Origin: JANMZR01 sp031383555
GTDB lineage: Bacteria; Bacteroidota; Bacteroidia; Cytophagales; Spirosomataceae
Assembly: GCA_031383555.1 (NCBI GenBank)
Contig: JANMZR010000351.1
Span: 1-16,964, forward strand
Length of the DNA stretch: 16,964 nucleotides
Direction of reading: 5' to 3'
Below are positions 1 to 8,068 of this stretch, one piece after another. How positions within the stretch are numbered: position 1 is the stretch's first letter; each line of letters starts with the position of its first letter. The position numbers and the translations under genes are program-made. Below the pieces are notes generated by a model. That model was not told where the DNA came from and made no database searches. It saw nothing but the letters and a program-made list of their open reading frames with translations.

Positions 1-40
1 TATTTCAAATAAAGTAATCAAGATATTAACAGCACTAATA

Positions 41-1882
41 ATGAATAATAAAATTAATTTTAAAAATTTATTTATTAAAAAATATAAATCTTTGTTAATA
101 ACCTTGTTTTGTATTTTTCAATTTAATTTTTGTTTTTCACAAAATTTAGAAATTGGTAACGAATACTTTAAAGCAAAGGAGTATGCCAAAGCCAAAGTTG
201 TTTTTGAAAAGCTGGCAAAAAATGAACAACAGGCAAACGAAATATACAACGCTTATTTAGAAACATTGATAAAACTTAATGATTGGAAAGAGGCTGAGAA
301 ATTTTTAAAAAAACAAATTAGAAACAATAAAGCAAATTCAATATATCATGCTGATCTAGCAGAGCTTTATAATAGCCAAGAAAAAATAAAAGAGGCAAGT
401 ACCGAAAGGCAAAAAGCAATAGAATTGGCTAAAGTGGATGAAAGAGAAGCTCAAAAATTGGCTAACTATTATTTGAAACAAGCAAAAGCTGAGCAGGCAA
501 TTGCTGTTTTAATGAGCTCACGTGTTTATTTTGAGAATCCAACGCTTTATAGTAATATGCTTGGTTCTTTGTTTAAAGCTACAGGTAATACTGCCATGAT
601 GATTAATGAGCACCTAATTTATGCTGAAAGCACGTCAAATCTCGATTATTTTAAAACAGTAATACAAGACGAAATAAAAACAGAAAAGGAACTTTACATG
701 CTTGAAAAAGTACTTTATGAAAAAGTTCAAAAATTTCCCGATATACCCTTTTATACAGAGACGCTAATCAGCCATTTGGTCAATCAAAAGCAATTTTATA
801 AAGCCTTTTTACAAGCAAGAGCGTTAGATAAAAGGATGAAATATGAGGGCTCAAATGTTTATGAATTAGCCTTTTTGGCGAGGCAAAATAAGGACTGGGT
901 TAATGCCGCCAAAATGTTTGAATACATGGCAAAGGAATATCCAAAAAGTCCAGAATATCCTAGTGTAAAACGCCTCTTAATTAACTGTAAAGAAGAAGCT
1001 ATTAAAAATGTGTATCCTGTTGATATTCAAGATATTAAAATGTTAATTAAAGAATATGACAACCTTTTAGCCGAAATGGGATTGAACCAAAAAACAATTG
1101 AGGCAATGAAAAGTAAGGCAAATTTATATGCATTTTATTTGGATGAAAAAGACAGTGCAATAGCCATATTGGAACAAGCAATTATACTTGGAGTTAGGGA
1201 TCAAAATTTTGTGAGTCGCTGTAAGCTCGATTTGGGAGATATTCATCTTTTAAATAGTGATTTTTGGGAGGCAACACTTACTTACCAGCAGGTTGAAAAA
1301 GCCGAGAAAGATAATCCTACAGGCTATGATGCCAAATTAAGAAATGCCAAACTAAATTATTTCAAGGGAGACTTCGAATTGGCGGAAGACATTTTGAATA
1401 TATTAAAGAAAGCGACCACCCGAGAAATAGCCAACGACGCCATGGATTTAAGCCTATTAATTAGAGATAATACTGGAATGGACAGCACAGAAGTTGCTAT
1501 GAAAAGCTTTGCAGCGACCGATTTGCTTATATTTCAAAATAAATATCCTCAAGCAATTGACTCTCTTACCAAAATAATTACCAAATTTGAAAAGGACGGC
1601 CTTGCCGATGATGCGCTTTTCAAAAGGGCTAATTGCTATTTAAAATTATCTCAAAACGACCTAGCCATCAGTGATTTAGCTTTAATTATTGAAAAGTTTT
1701 CCACGGATGTTTTAGGTGATGACGCTTCATTTCTTCTGGCAGGGATTTATGAAGAAAAAAAGAATGATAAAGAAAAAGCCATGAAACTTTACGAAGATAT
1801 TTTAAAAAACTACCCAGGAAGTATTTATGTTGTGGAGTCAAGAAACAGATACAGAGCCCTGCGTGGCGACACAATAAATTAA
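41..1882 (+). CDS. Exported tetratricopeptide-repeat protein
   Basis: This 613-residue protein is built almost wholly of helical repeats. The N-terminus has a basic stretch (KKYKS), a hydrophobic core and a likely cleavage site after FCFSQ (residue 34), so it is probably exported to the periplasm or outer membrane. TPR-type helix pairs run from about residue 35 (GNEYFKAKEYAKAKVVFEKL) and recur through the protein. The last 120 residues (494-613) resemble the TPR array of BamD/YbgF-type proteins, with the pattern A..Y...L..YP near the end (KLYEDILKNYPGS). TPR arrays bind partner proteins and no catalytic motif is visible, so I infer a scaffold or assembly role and cannot name the partner. The ATG at 41 is supported because the signal peptide follows at once. 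The gene is followed by a terminator and is not coupled to the next gene. Only 40 bases upstream are available, so operon membership on that side is unknown. Confidence 0.85.
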   Translation: MNNKINFKNLFIKKYKSLLITLFCIFQFNFCFSQNLEIGNEYFKAKEYAKAKVVFEKLAKNEQQANEIYNAYLETLIKLNDWKEAEKFLKKQIRNNKANSIYHADLAELYNSQEKIKEASTERQKAIELAKVDEREAQKLANYYLKQAKAEQAIAVLMSSRVYFENPTLYSNMLGSLFKATGNTAMMINEHLIYAESTSNLDYFKTVIQDEIKTEKELYMLEKVLYEKVQKFPDIPFYTETLISHLVNQKQFYKAFLQARALDKRMKYEGSNVYELAFLARQNKDWVNAAKMFEYMAKEYPKSPEYPSVKRLLINCKEEAIKNVYPVDIQDIKMLIKEYDNLLAEMGLNQKTIEAMKSKANLYAFYLDEKDSAIAILEQAIILGVRDQNFVSRCKLDLGDIHLLNSDFWEATLTYQQVEKAEKDNPTGYDAKLRNAKLNYFKGDFELAEDILNILKKATTREIANDAMDLSLLIRDNTGMDSTEVAMKSFAATDLLIFQNKYPQAIDSLTKIITKFEKDGLADDALFKRANCYLKLSQNDLAISDLALIIEKFSTDVLGDDASFLLAGIYEEKKNDKEKAMKLYEDILKNYPGSIYVVESRNRYRALRGDTIN

Positions 1883-1902
1883 CCTTTTTCCTTGCACGAG
1901 AG

Positions 1903-1940
1903 AAATAAGCTTAAAAGTATAATTTTAAGCTTATTTTTTT
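1903..1940 (+). terminator. Rho-independent terminator after the TPR gene
   Basis: A perfect 14-bp stem (arms 1903-1916 and 1923-1936, containing AAGCTT) closes a 6-nt loop and runs straight into a T tract ending at 1940. It lies 20 nt past the TPR stop codon. The A-rich 5' arm means it could also terminate weakly on the other strand. Confidence 0.85.
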
Positions 1941-1971
1941 GCAAAAAATCTATATAAAAATGCTATATTTA
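1938..1971 (+). promoter_or_regulatory. Possible Bacteroidota-type promoter of the acyl-CoA synthetase gene
   Basis: TTTG at 1938-1941 is followed after 22 bp by TATATTTA at 1964-1971. This matches the phylum's -7 consensus TAnnTTTG at all but the last base. It would start transcription about 25-30 nt before the ATG at 2005. The position right after a terminator makes sense, but the -7 match is imperfect and the -33 element overlaps the terminator's T tract. Confidence 0.4.
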
Positions 1972-2004
1972 GACTCTAATTAAACATAAAATCAACAAAA
2001 TAAT

Positions 2005-3777
2005 ATGAGTGCAGAAACACCAATTTCACGAGTTTTTGATTTAATCCCACAATATTTAGCAAAAAATAATTTTGATGATGCTTTTGTAAGTAAAATTAAC
2101 GGAGAGTGGGTAAAAAGATCGGCAAGAGATATCATTGATTCTATTAACTTCATGAGTCACGGACTGTATGCTTTAGGTATCAGAAAAGACGATAAAGTTG
2201 CCATTATATCCAATAGCCGACCAGAATGGAACATTACCGATTTCGGCATTCAACAATTAGGGGCCGTTTCTGTGCCCATGTACCCTACCATTACTATTGA
2301 AGACTATCGGTATATATTTGCGGACGCCGGCGTGAAAATAGTATTCGTTTCAGACAAAAAACTTTATGACAAAGTAATTGACGCTATTTCAACCTTAGCG
2401 ATAAAGCCAATTGTTTATTCTTTTGACCAATTAACTGGCGTTGAGCATTTTCAAGATGTACTTAATTTAGGAAAAAATGGGGATGCAAATAAGCTTGAAG
2501 AAATGAAAGCGGCAGTAAAACCAGACGATTTATTAACATTAATTTATACATCAGGAACCACCGGTTTTCCAAAAGGGGTAATGCTTTCACATGACAATAT
2601 CTTATCAAATGTAAGAGCTTGTGTAGAGTATTTTGTAGTAGAGTCGAATGATAAAGTGCTCAGTTTTTTGCCTTTATGCCATATTTATGAGCGAGCGGCC
2701 ATCTATATTTATATAAGAATGGGAGGAAGAGTTTATTATGCAGAGAGCATGGAAACAATTGCCGAAAACATAAGAGAAGTGAAGCCGGCCATGTTTACAA
2801 CGGTGCCAAGGCTTTTGGAAAAAGTATATGATAAAATCGTTTCAAAAGGCTATGAACTTACAGGAGTTAAAAAAAGTCTTTTCTTTTGGGCCTTAAATTT
2901 GGGCTTGAAATTCGACCCAACAAAAGACATGGGCTTTTTCTATAATATCCAATTGAAAATTGCAAGAAAACTTATTTTTAGTAAATGGCAGGAAGCTTTA
3001 GGAGGAAATATTAAAGTAATTACCTCAGGATCAGCCGCTTTGCAACCTCGACTATCAAGAGTATTTTGGGCAGCCGGCATTCCAATTTCTGAAGGTTATG
3101 GCCTTACCGAAACCTCACCGGTGATATCAACAAGCCGAGTAAAACCAATCGACTTTAGAGTAGGATGTGTGGGAACAGTGTTGAGCAATGTTGAAGTAAA
3201 AATTGCCGAAGATGGCGAAATTCTTTGCAAAGGGCCCAATGTAATGAAGGGTTATTATAAAAGACCTGAAGCCACCGCAGAGGCAATAGATACCGATGGT
3301 TGGTTTCATACAGGCGATATTGGCACTTTGGTTGAAGGTAAATATTTGAAAATAACAGATCGTAAAAAAGAAATTTTCAAAACTTCTGGAGGTAAATATG
3401 TAGCACCACAGCAAGTTGAAAACAAACTTAAAGAATCGATACTTATTGAGCAATGTATGGTAGTTGGCGAAAACCAAAAGTTTCCTTCAGCACTGGTTAT
3501 TCCTGAGTTTTCAGCGCTAAAAGAATGGTGCAATAGCAATGGAATAAACTATACATCTGATGCTGAAATCATTAAAAATGAGCAAGTTAAAGAGCATTTT
3601 GATAAAGAAGTTGAAACATTAATGGCTGATGTAGCCCAATGGGAGCGAGTGAAAAAAATTGTGCTTTTACCTCGATTATTTAGTATAGACGAGGGCGAAC
3701 TAACGGCAAAGCTGAGCCTTAAAAGAAAAGCGATTACAGAGAAAAATATTACTTTGATAGAGGGTTTGTATAAATAA
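2005..3777 (+). CDS. Long-chain fatty acid--CoA ligase (AMP-forming)
   Basis: This 590-residue enzyme of the ANL adenylating superfamily should activate long-chain fatty acids to acyl-CoA through an acyl-AMP intermediate, for phospholipid synthesis or beta-oxidation. The core motifs are all present in order. The phosphate-binding loop YTSGTTGFPKG is at 181-191, YGLTET at 365-370, GWFHTGD at 432-438, and the hinge DRKKEIFKTSGGKYV at 452-466. A C-terminal lid domain ends in the Lys-rich LTAKLSLKRK. The length and the ELT..LSLKRK tail match the bacterial FAA1/long-chain branch rather than short-chain acetyl-CoA synthetases. The ATG at 2005 follows an A-rich leader with no Shine-Dalgarno sequence. 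No fatty-acid genes adjoin it and terminators flank it on both sides, so it appears monocistronic. It is a fadD-like paralogue, and the exact chain-length preference cannot be read from sequence. Confidence 0.93.
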   Translation: MSAETPISRVFDLIPQYLAKNNFDDAFVSKINGEWVKRSARDIIDSINFMSHGLYALGIRKDDKVAIISNSRPEWNITDFGIQQLGAVSVPMYPTITIEDYRYIFADAGVKIVFVSDKKLYDKVIDAISTLAIKPIVYSFDQLTGVEHFQDVLNLGKNGDANKLEEMKAAVKPDDLLTLIYTSGTTGFPKGVMLSHDNILSNVRACVEYFVVESNDKVLSFLPLCHIYERAAIYIYIRMGGRVYYAESMETIAENIREVKPAMFTTVPRLLEKVYDKIVSKGYELTGVKKSLFFWALNLGLKFDPTKDMGFFYNIQLKIARKLIFSKWQEALGGNIKVITSGSAALQPRLSRVFWAAGIPISEGYGLTETSPVISTSRVKPIDFRVGCVGTVLSNVEVKIAEDGEILCKGPNVMKGYYKRPEATAEAIDTDGWFHTGDIGTLVEGKYLKITDRKKEIFKTSGGKYVAPQQVENKLKESILIEQCMVVGENQKFPSALVIPEFSALKEWCNSNGINYTSDAEIIKNEQVKEHFDKEVETLMADVAQWERVKKIVLLPRLFSIDEGELTAKLSLKRKAITEKNITLIEGLYK

Positions 3778-3794
3778 GATTTAACTATAAAATG

Positions 3795-3834
3795 AAAAAA
3801 GCACGAGACTTAAATTAGGGTTTAGTGCTTTTTT
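3795..3834. terminator. Bidirectional terminator shared by the acyl-CoA ligase and thrC
   Basis: A perfect 10-bp stem (AAAAAAGCAC at 3795-3804, GTGCTTTTTT at 3825-3834) has an A tract on one side and a T tract on the other. The interior can add a TAAA/TTTA pairing (3811-3814 with 3821-3824). It lies 17 nt past the ligase stop and 23 nt past the end of the convergent thrC, so it can serve both strands. Confidence 0.85.
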
Positions 3835-3857
3835 AATTTTATTGTAATAATGTGATA

Positions 3858-5162
3858 TTAACCCAACAACCATTTTTTAAACACACTAAAATCTGCTTTC
3901 ATTTTAATAGACACCTTTTCTTTTGAAAGTAATTCGGAGAGTCTTTCAGGTACAGTAGGGGAAAAGCCCAAAGTTGGTTCCACCACAGGCATAAATTTTG
4001 CATAATGTGCCGTTGAAAGTACCACCATGGCAACGTTTTTATCAATAGAATTTTTGTATTCATCTGCACCCAATTGTGCCACAGCTGTATGTGGGCACAT
4101 GATGTATTGCGTATTCGCATAAACCTCTTTCATTTTGTCTTGGGTTTCGATGTCATTAAAGGCATAGCCTTTTAAAAGGTCCGAAACCATAGTCCAATCA
4201 TCACCCGCTAAAAGACTCATACGTACAAAGTTGGAAGGATTGCCCACATCCATTGCATTTGAAATCGTTTCTTTCGATTTTACAGGCTCATACTTACCTG
4301 ATTCTAAATACCTTGGTACTACGTCATTTACATTGGTTGCTGCCACAAAATGTTGAACGGGTAAGCCCATTTTATAGGCAATTAAGCCAGCAGAAAGGTT
4401 TCCAAAGTTACCAGAAGGAACAGAAAATACAACGGGAAGCCTGTTTCCCCACTTTTGCAACTGCGCAAAAGCATAAAAATAGTAAAACGATTGAGGTATT
4501 AACCTACTGATATTGATTGAGTTAGCGGATGCTAGATTAAACATTGTACTTAACTCTTTATCCAGAAAGGCTTGCTTAACCAAAGCTTGGCAGTCATCAA
4601 AGCTCCCATCAATTTCTAATGCTATTACATTGCCTCCCAAGGTTGTCAACTGCTGCTCCTGTATATCCGAAACTTTGCCCGACGGATACAAAATTACCAC
4701 TTCTATATTGGGGGTATTGAAAAAACCTTGGGCAACAGCACCTCCTGTATCCCCTGAAGTTGCGACAAGAATTTTGATTTTCTTATCTGATTTTTCCAAA
4801 TAAAAACCCATCAAAGAGGCCATAAACCGTGCGCCAAAGTCTTTAAAAGCCATAGAAGGGCCGTGAAAAAGCTCCAAAATATAATTCATAGGTTCTGTTT
4901 CCACCAAAGGCGCATCAAAAGTAATGGCTCGATTCACAATTATTTTTAAATCTTCATCAGTTATTTCATTATCAATCAAAGTCTTACAAACCTCAAAAGC
5001 AATTTCTTGAAGACTTAATGTGCCAATTTTTGTAAAAAAAGAATCTGGTAATTTTGGAATATTATAGGGCATATAAAGGCCATTGTCAGAGGGTAAACCT
5101 TGAAATACGGCCTCCTCTAAATCGACGTCTGGGCTAATGTGATTGGTACTAAAAAGCTTCAT
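3858..5162 (-). CDS. thrC: Threonine synthase
   Basis: Threonine synthase (EC 4.2.3.1) converts O-phospho-L-homoserine to L-threonine with pyridoxal phosphate, the last step of threonine biosynthesis. At 434 residues it has the length of the bacterial class with an extended N-terminal domain. The N-terminus (residue 2 KLFSTNH, then VFQGLPSDNGLYMP at 19-32) is characteristic. The PLP lysine is K107 in FHGPSMAFKDFGARF, and the glycine-rich TSGDTGGA and SVPSGNFGNLSAG loops hold the cofactor phosphate and substrate. The ATG (complement of 5160-5162) begins the conserved start, and a -7 promoter lies upstream. The usual partners thrA and thrB are not beside it. Its 3' end converges on the acyl-CoA ligase gene, sharing the terminator. 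Function is secure from the motifs. Confidence 0.96.
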   Translation of the reverse strand: MKLFSTNHISPDVDLEEAVFQGLPSDNGLYMPYNIPKLPDSFFTKIGTLSLQEIAFEVCKTLIDNEITDEDLKIIVNRAITFDAPLVETEPMNYILELFHGPSMAFKDFGARFMASLMGFYLEKSDKKIKILVATSGDTGGAVAQGFFNTPNIEVVILYPSGKVSDIQEQQLTTLGGNVIALEIDGSFDDCQALVKQAFLDKELSTMFNLASANSINISRLIPQSFYYFYAFAQLQKWGNRLPVVFSVPSGNFGNLSAGLIAYKMGLPVQHFVAATNVNDVVPRYLESGKYEPVKSKETISNAMDVGNPSNFVRMSLLAGDDWTMVSDLLKGYAFNDIETQDKMKEVYANTQYIMCPHTAVAQLGADEYKNSIDKNVAMVVLSTAHYAKFMPVVEPTLGFSPTVPERLSELLSKEKVSIKMKADFSVFKKWLLG

Positions 5163-5220
5163 TGAACAGAAATTATATTTTTGAAAAGCAAAAAGACTTA
5201 CCTTTCAAAGGAAAATTATA

Positions 5221-5248
5221 CAAATCTAGGGCAATTCAGCTAAATCAA
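5221..5248 (-). promoter_or_regulatory. thrC: Promoter candidate for thrC
   Basis: On the minus strand TAGATTTG (complement of 5221-5228) is an exact match to TAnnTTTG. A TTG (complement of 5246-5248) lies 17 bp upstream, within the spacing known for this phylum. Transcription would begin about 50 nt before the thrC ATG. Confidence 0.5.
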
Positions 5249-5315
5249 CATGATTAAAGGATAATTTATAACAACGTCAAAAGTGTTTCTACTATTTTTT
5301 AGGCAAAAAATAAGT

Positions 5316-5323
5316 TAAATTTG
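5316..5323 (+). promoter_or_regulatory. pruA: -7 promoter element for pruA
   Basis: TAAATTTG is an exact TAnnTTTG match 51 nt before the pruA ATG. No TTG or TTTG occurs at the usual upstream distance (an A/T-rich stretch takes its place), so the promoter may be weak or activator-dependent. Confidence 0.45.
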
Positions 5324-5374
5324 CACATATTCACAAAAGAAGAGGATTATTTTCATCAATAAAAAATCAAAATC

Positions 5375-7018
5375 ATGTCGACTGGATTTTTCAAAATACC
5401 GCCAATAAAAAATGAGCCAATTTTAAATTATGCCCCAGAATCATCAGAAAGGCAACATTTACAAGCGAAAATAAAGGCAATGCGTGCCGAAGTATTAGAT
5501 ATTCCAATGATAATCAACGGAAAAGAGGTGCGAACAGGCAATAAGTTTCCAATAAATCCGCCTCATGATCACCATCATGTTTTGGGCTATTTTCACGAGG
5601 GGAATGAAAGTCATATTAAGGCAAGTATTGATACAGCGTTAGCCGCAAGAGAAAATTGGGCAAACATGCCTTGGGAACACCGCCTGACTATATTTTTAAA
5701 AGCAGCAGAGCTCTCAGCTAAGAAATACCGATGGGAATTGAATGCAGCGACCATGTTGGGCCAATCAAAAAACGCCTACCAAGCCGAAATTGATGCGGCT
5801 TGTGAATGGATTGACTTTTTACGCTATAATGTGCTGTTTGCCAGTCAGATATACAAAGGCCAGCCAGAAAGTTCTGAGGGCTTATGGAACAGAACAGAAT
5901 GGCGAGCTTTGGAAGGCTTTATATTTGCTATTACGCCGTTCAATTTCACAGCCATTGCAGGTAATTTGCCTGCGAGCGCAGCTATGATGGGGAATGTGGT
6001 CGTTTGGAAACCAAGCCCAACACAAATTTATTCTGCTCATGTGATTATGAAAATATTGTTAGAAGCAGGTTTACCAGATGGCGTAATAAACCTTGTTTTT
6101 GCCGATGGACCTATGGCTGGCGAGATAGTTTTCAAACACCCAGATTTTGCGGGGGTACATTTTACTGGAAGCACGAAAACATTTCAAACCATATGGAAAG
6201 CAATTGGTGAAAACATTCAAAACTATAAAACGTATCCAAGAATAGTCGGCGAAACAGGCGGCAAAGATTTTGTAATTGCACATCACTCTGCTGATCCTCA
6301 GGCAGTTGCGGTTGGTCTTTTAAGAGGAGCGTTTGAGTACCAGGGGCAAAAATGCTCAGCAGCTTCCCGAGCCTACATTCCCGATAACATTTGGCCGGCG
6401 GTTGAAAAACAATTAGTTTCCGACCTAAAATCAGCGAAAATGGGAGGTACAGAAGACTTTAGCAACTTCATAAATGCAGTAATTGACGAACGCTCATTTG
6501 ATAAAATTGTTGGCTTTATTGAGACAGCAAAAAAGTCAGATAAAGTAAAAATAATTGCGGGCGGCAACTACGACAAATCAAAAGGTTATTTCATTGAGCC
6601 CACTGTTTTATTAACCACAGACCCCAAATATACCACCATGAGTGAGGAAATTTTCGGGCCTGTGTTGACGATTTATGTCTATCCTCAGGACTCTGCAAAT
6701 GAAAAAGACAAATACGTAGAAACCTTAAAACTGGTAGACTCAACCTCTTCTTATGCTTTAACAGGTGCTATTTTCTCTGAAGATAGGTATGCTATTGACT
6801 TGGCAAGCAAACTTTTAGTAAATGCTGCAGGTAATTTTTATATTAATGATAAGCCAACTGGAGCAGTAGTTGGGCAGCAACCTTTTGGCGGAGCAAGGGC
6901 ATCGGGAACCAATGATAAAGCAGGCTCCATGTATAATTTATTGCGCTGGGTTTCTGCAAGAACAATCAAAGAAACACTGGTTTCGCCGATAGACTATCGG
7001 TATCCTTTTTTAGGGTGA
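5375..7018 (+). CDS. pruA: L-glutamate gamma-semialdehyde dehydrogenase (1-pyrroline-5-carboxylate dehydrogenase)
   Basis: This NAD-dependent enzyme (EC 1.2.1.88) oxidises glutamate 5-semialdehyde to glutamate, the second step of proline breakdown. The 547-residue aldehyde dehydrogenase fold is the monofunctional, mitochondrial-like (ALDH4A1) form, with no proline dehydrogenase domain attached. The substrate and cofactor residues are in place: ITPFNFTAIAGNLPA (186-200), WKPSPTQ (211-217), VHFTGSTKTF (261-270), general base E293 in GETGGK, catalytic C327 in GQKCSAASR, and EEIFGPV (424-430). The C-terminal PFGGARASGTNDKAG segment is the family's usual one. The ATG at 5375 gives the expected N-terminus (TGFFKIPPIKNEPI). 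No proline dehydrogenase gene adjoins it, so putA/prodh must be elsewhere. It is transcribed divergently from thrC. Confidence 0.96.
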   Translation: MSTGFFKIPPIKNEPILNYAPESSERQHLQAKIKAMRAEVLDIPMIINGKEVRTGNKFPINPPHDHHHVLGYFHEGNESHIKASIDTALAARENWANMPWEHRLTIFLKAAELSAKKYRWELNAATMLGQSKNAYQAEIDAACEWIDFLRYNVLFASQIYKGQPESSEGLWNRTEWRALEGFIFAITPFNFTAIAGNLPASAAMMGNVVVWKPSPTQIYSAHVIMKILLEAGLPDGVINLVFADGPMAGEIVFKHPDFAGVHFTGSTKTFQTIWKAIGENIQNYKTYPRIVGETGGKDFVIAHHSADPQAVAVGLLRGAFEYQGQKCSAASRAYIPDNIWPAVEKQLVSDLKSAKMGGTEDFSNFINAVIDERSFDKIVGFIETAKKSDKVKIIAGGNYDKSKGYFIEPTVLLTTDPKYTTMSEEIFGPVLTIYVYPQDSANEKDKYVETLKLVDSTSSYALTGAIFSEDRYAIDLASKLLVNAAGNFYINDKPTGAVVGQQPFGGARASGTNDKAGSMYNLLRWVSARTIKETLVSPIDYRYPFLG

Positions 7019-7042
7019 TTTATTTAACATAGACTCATCTTC

Positions 7043-7077
7043 AACGCAGGTGTAGTTCAAAACCCCTCCTGCGTTTT
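7043..7077 (+). terminator. Terminator-like hairpin between pruA and the acetyltransferase gene
   Basis: The perfect 8-bp stem AACGCAGG/CCTGCGTT (7043-7050 and 7068-7075) closes a 17-nt loop and ends in only four Ts. It is a moderate terminator for pruA. Its last base is 13 nt before the next ATG, so some readthrough, or control of the next gene by this structure, is possible. Confidence 0.6.
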
Positions 7078-7090
7078 AAAAACAAAACAC

Positions 7091-7600
7091 ATGTTTGAAA
7101 TAGCAAAAAAAAAGGATATTAAACAACTTAATAAGCTGATTAACTCAGCTTATCGTGGTGAAAGTTCAAAAAAAGGCTGGACCACTGAGGAGCATTTATT
7201 AGGCGGTATTAGAACAAACGAGAGCCAATTAAGAGAAACTATTTCTCAAAAAGGGCATCGCATATTTAAATACACGGTTGATAACCAACTCATTGGTTGT
7301 GTTTTATTAGAATCAAAAAACGAGAACCTCTACCTCGGAATGCTTACTGTTTCACCAGAACTCCAAGCAAGAGGAATAGGGAAAATCATGCTTGAAGAAT
7401 GTGAAAAAACAGCTAAATTGGAGGGCTATAAAGCAATTGAAATGACGGTGATTTCTGTGCGGCATGAACTTATCGCATTTTATGAGCGGAGGGGATACAT
7501 AAAAACAGGGAAAACTAAACCTTTTCCCATGAATGATGAAAACTTTGGTAAGCCTAAGCAACTTTTGGAGTTTATAATTTTAGAAAAAGCACTATCATAA
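7091..7600 (+). CDS. GNAT-family N-acetyltransferase
   Basis: This 169-residue protein is a single GNAT domain, which transfers an acetyl group from acetyl-CoA to an amine. The diphosphate-binding motif is LTVSPELQARGIGKIMLEE (85-103), with the Q-x-R-G-x-G core at 92-97. The FYERRGY segment (130-136) is the typical motif B. The N-terminal stretch INSAYRGESSKKGWTTEEHLLGG (17-39) recurs in an uncharacterised GNAT branch that I recognise from Bacteroidota and fungi, but its substrate is unknown to me. The ATG at 7091 lies in an A-rich leader just after the pruA hairpin. The gene may be transcribed by readthrough from pruA, because no TAnnTTTG fits between them. A role in protein or small-molecule acetylation cannot be told apart from sequence. 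Confidence 0.9.
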   Translation: MFEIAKKKDIKQLNKLINSAYRGESSKKGWTTEEHLLGGIRTNESQLRETISQKGHRIFKYTVDNQLIGCVLLESKNENLYLGMLTVSPELQARGIGKIMLEECEKTAKLEGYKAIEMTVISVRHELIAFYERRGYIKTGKTKPFPMNDENFGKPKQLLEFIILEKALS

Positions 7601-7644
7601 ATCAACACACATAAAGTATTGAAAACGTGTCGTTTATTTAAATT

Positions 7645-7658
7645 CGAGCTTTTGCTCG
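7645..7658. repeat. Short perfect hairpin before the small membrane-protein gene
   Basis: CGAGC TTTT GCTCG forms a 5-bp GC-rich stem with a four-base loop in an otherwise A/T-rich leader, 22 nt before the ATG at 7681. It has no T tract, so it is not a convincing terminator. It may be a 5' leader structure. Confidence 0.4.
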
Positions 7659-7680
7659 CCCAAACTTAACTATACAAAAA

Positions 7681-8037
7681 ATGAAAAAAGCCCTTTACCC
7701 ATCTCTTTATGGCCAAATGGCCTATGTAATCTTTGCTGGCATAGCCCTTATTTTTGCACCAAACCTACTTTTAGGCATATTTGGCTTACCCACGGCCAAC
7801 GAAGTTTGGATTAGAATTATGGGGCTTTTAGTGCTCACTCTCGCTTTTTACTACTATTATATGGCCAATTTTGGTAATGACAAGGTTGTATGGGCTACAG
7901 TAATTGGCAGAATTTTCTTCTGTTCTGGACTCCTCTTATTTGTAATATTTGGCCTTGCCGAATTACAGCTAATAGGCTTTGCCATATTGGAATTAGCACT
8001 TGCTTTTTGGACTTGGAAAGAGTTAAAAACAAAATAG
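7681..8037 (+). CDS. Small four-helix integral membrane protein of unknown function
   Basis: The protein has 118 residues and is almost entirely hydrophobic. Four membrane segments can be placed at about 12-34, 42-62, 70-92 and 95-112. The loops are short: LPTANE (36-41) and MANFGNDK (61-68). It starts MKKALYPSLYGQ and ends WKELKTK, and a run of four tyrosines (57-60) sits near the end of helix 2. I do not recognise a named family or any catalytic motif. The even hydrophobicity and codon pattern, the ATG in an A-rich context and the lack of an overlapping better ORF support it as a real gene. Its stop is only 31 nt from the end of murI on the opposite strand, with no clear terminator between. 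It could be a transporter-like or stress-related small membrane protein, but nothing here decides that. Confidence 0.8.
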   Translation: MKKALYPSLYGQMAYVIFAGIALIFAPNLLLGIFGLPTANEVWIRIMGLLVLTLAFYYYYMANFGNDKVVWATVIGRIFFCSGLLLFVIFGLAELQLIGFAILELALAFWTWKELKTK

Positions 8038-8068
8038 AAAGCTCCAAAGAAGCAACAAGGGTTACTAT

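Noticed and set aside
3127..3539. Two minus-strand open frames opposite the acyl-CoA ligase
   Set aside because: Antisense to a complete conserved enzyme; Cys/Phe-rich composition typical of a shadow frame, no recognisable domain.
8038..8068. Terminator between the small membrane-protein gene and murI
   Set aside because: No stem with a T tract could be found in the 31-nt gap, so the two convergent transcripts probably end by another route.
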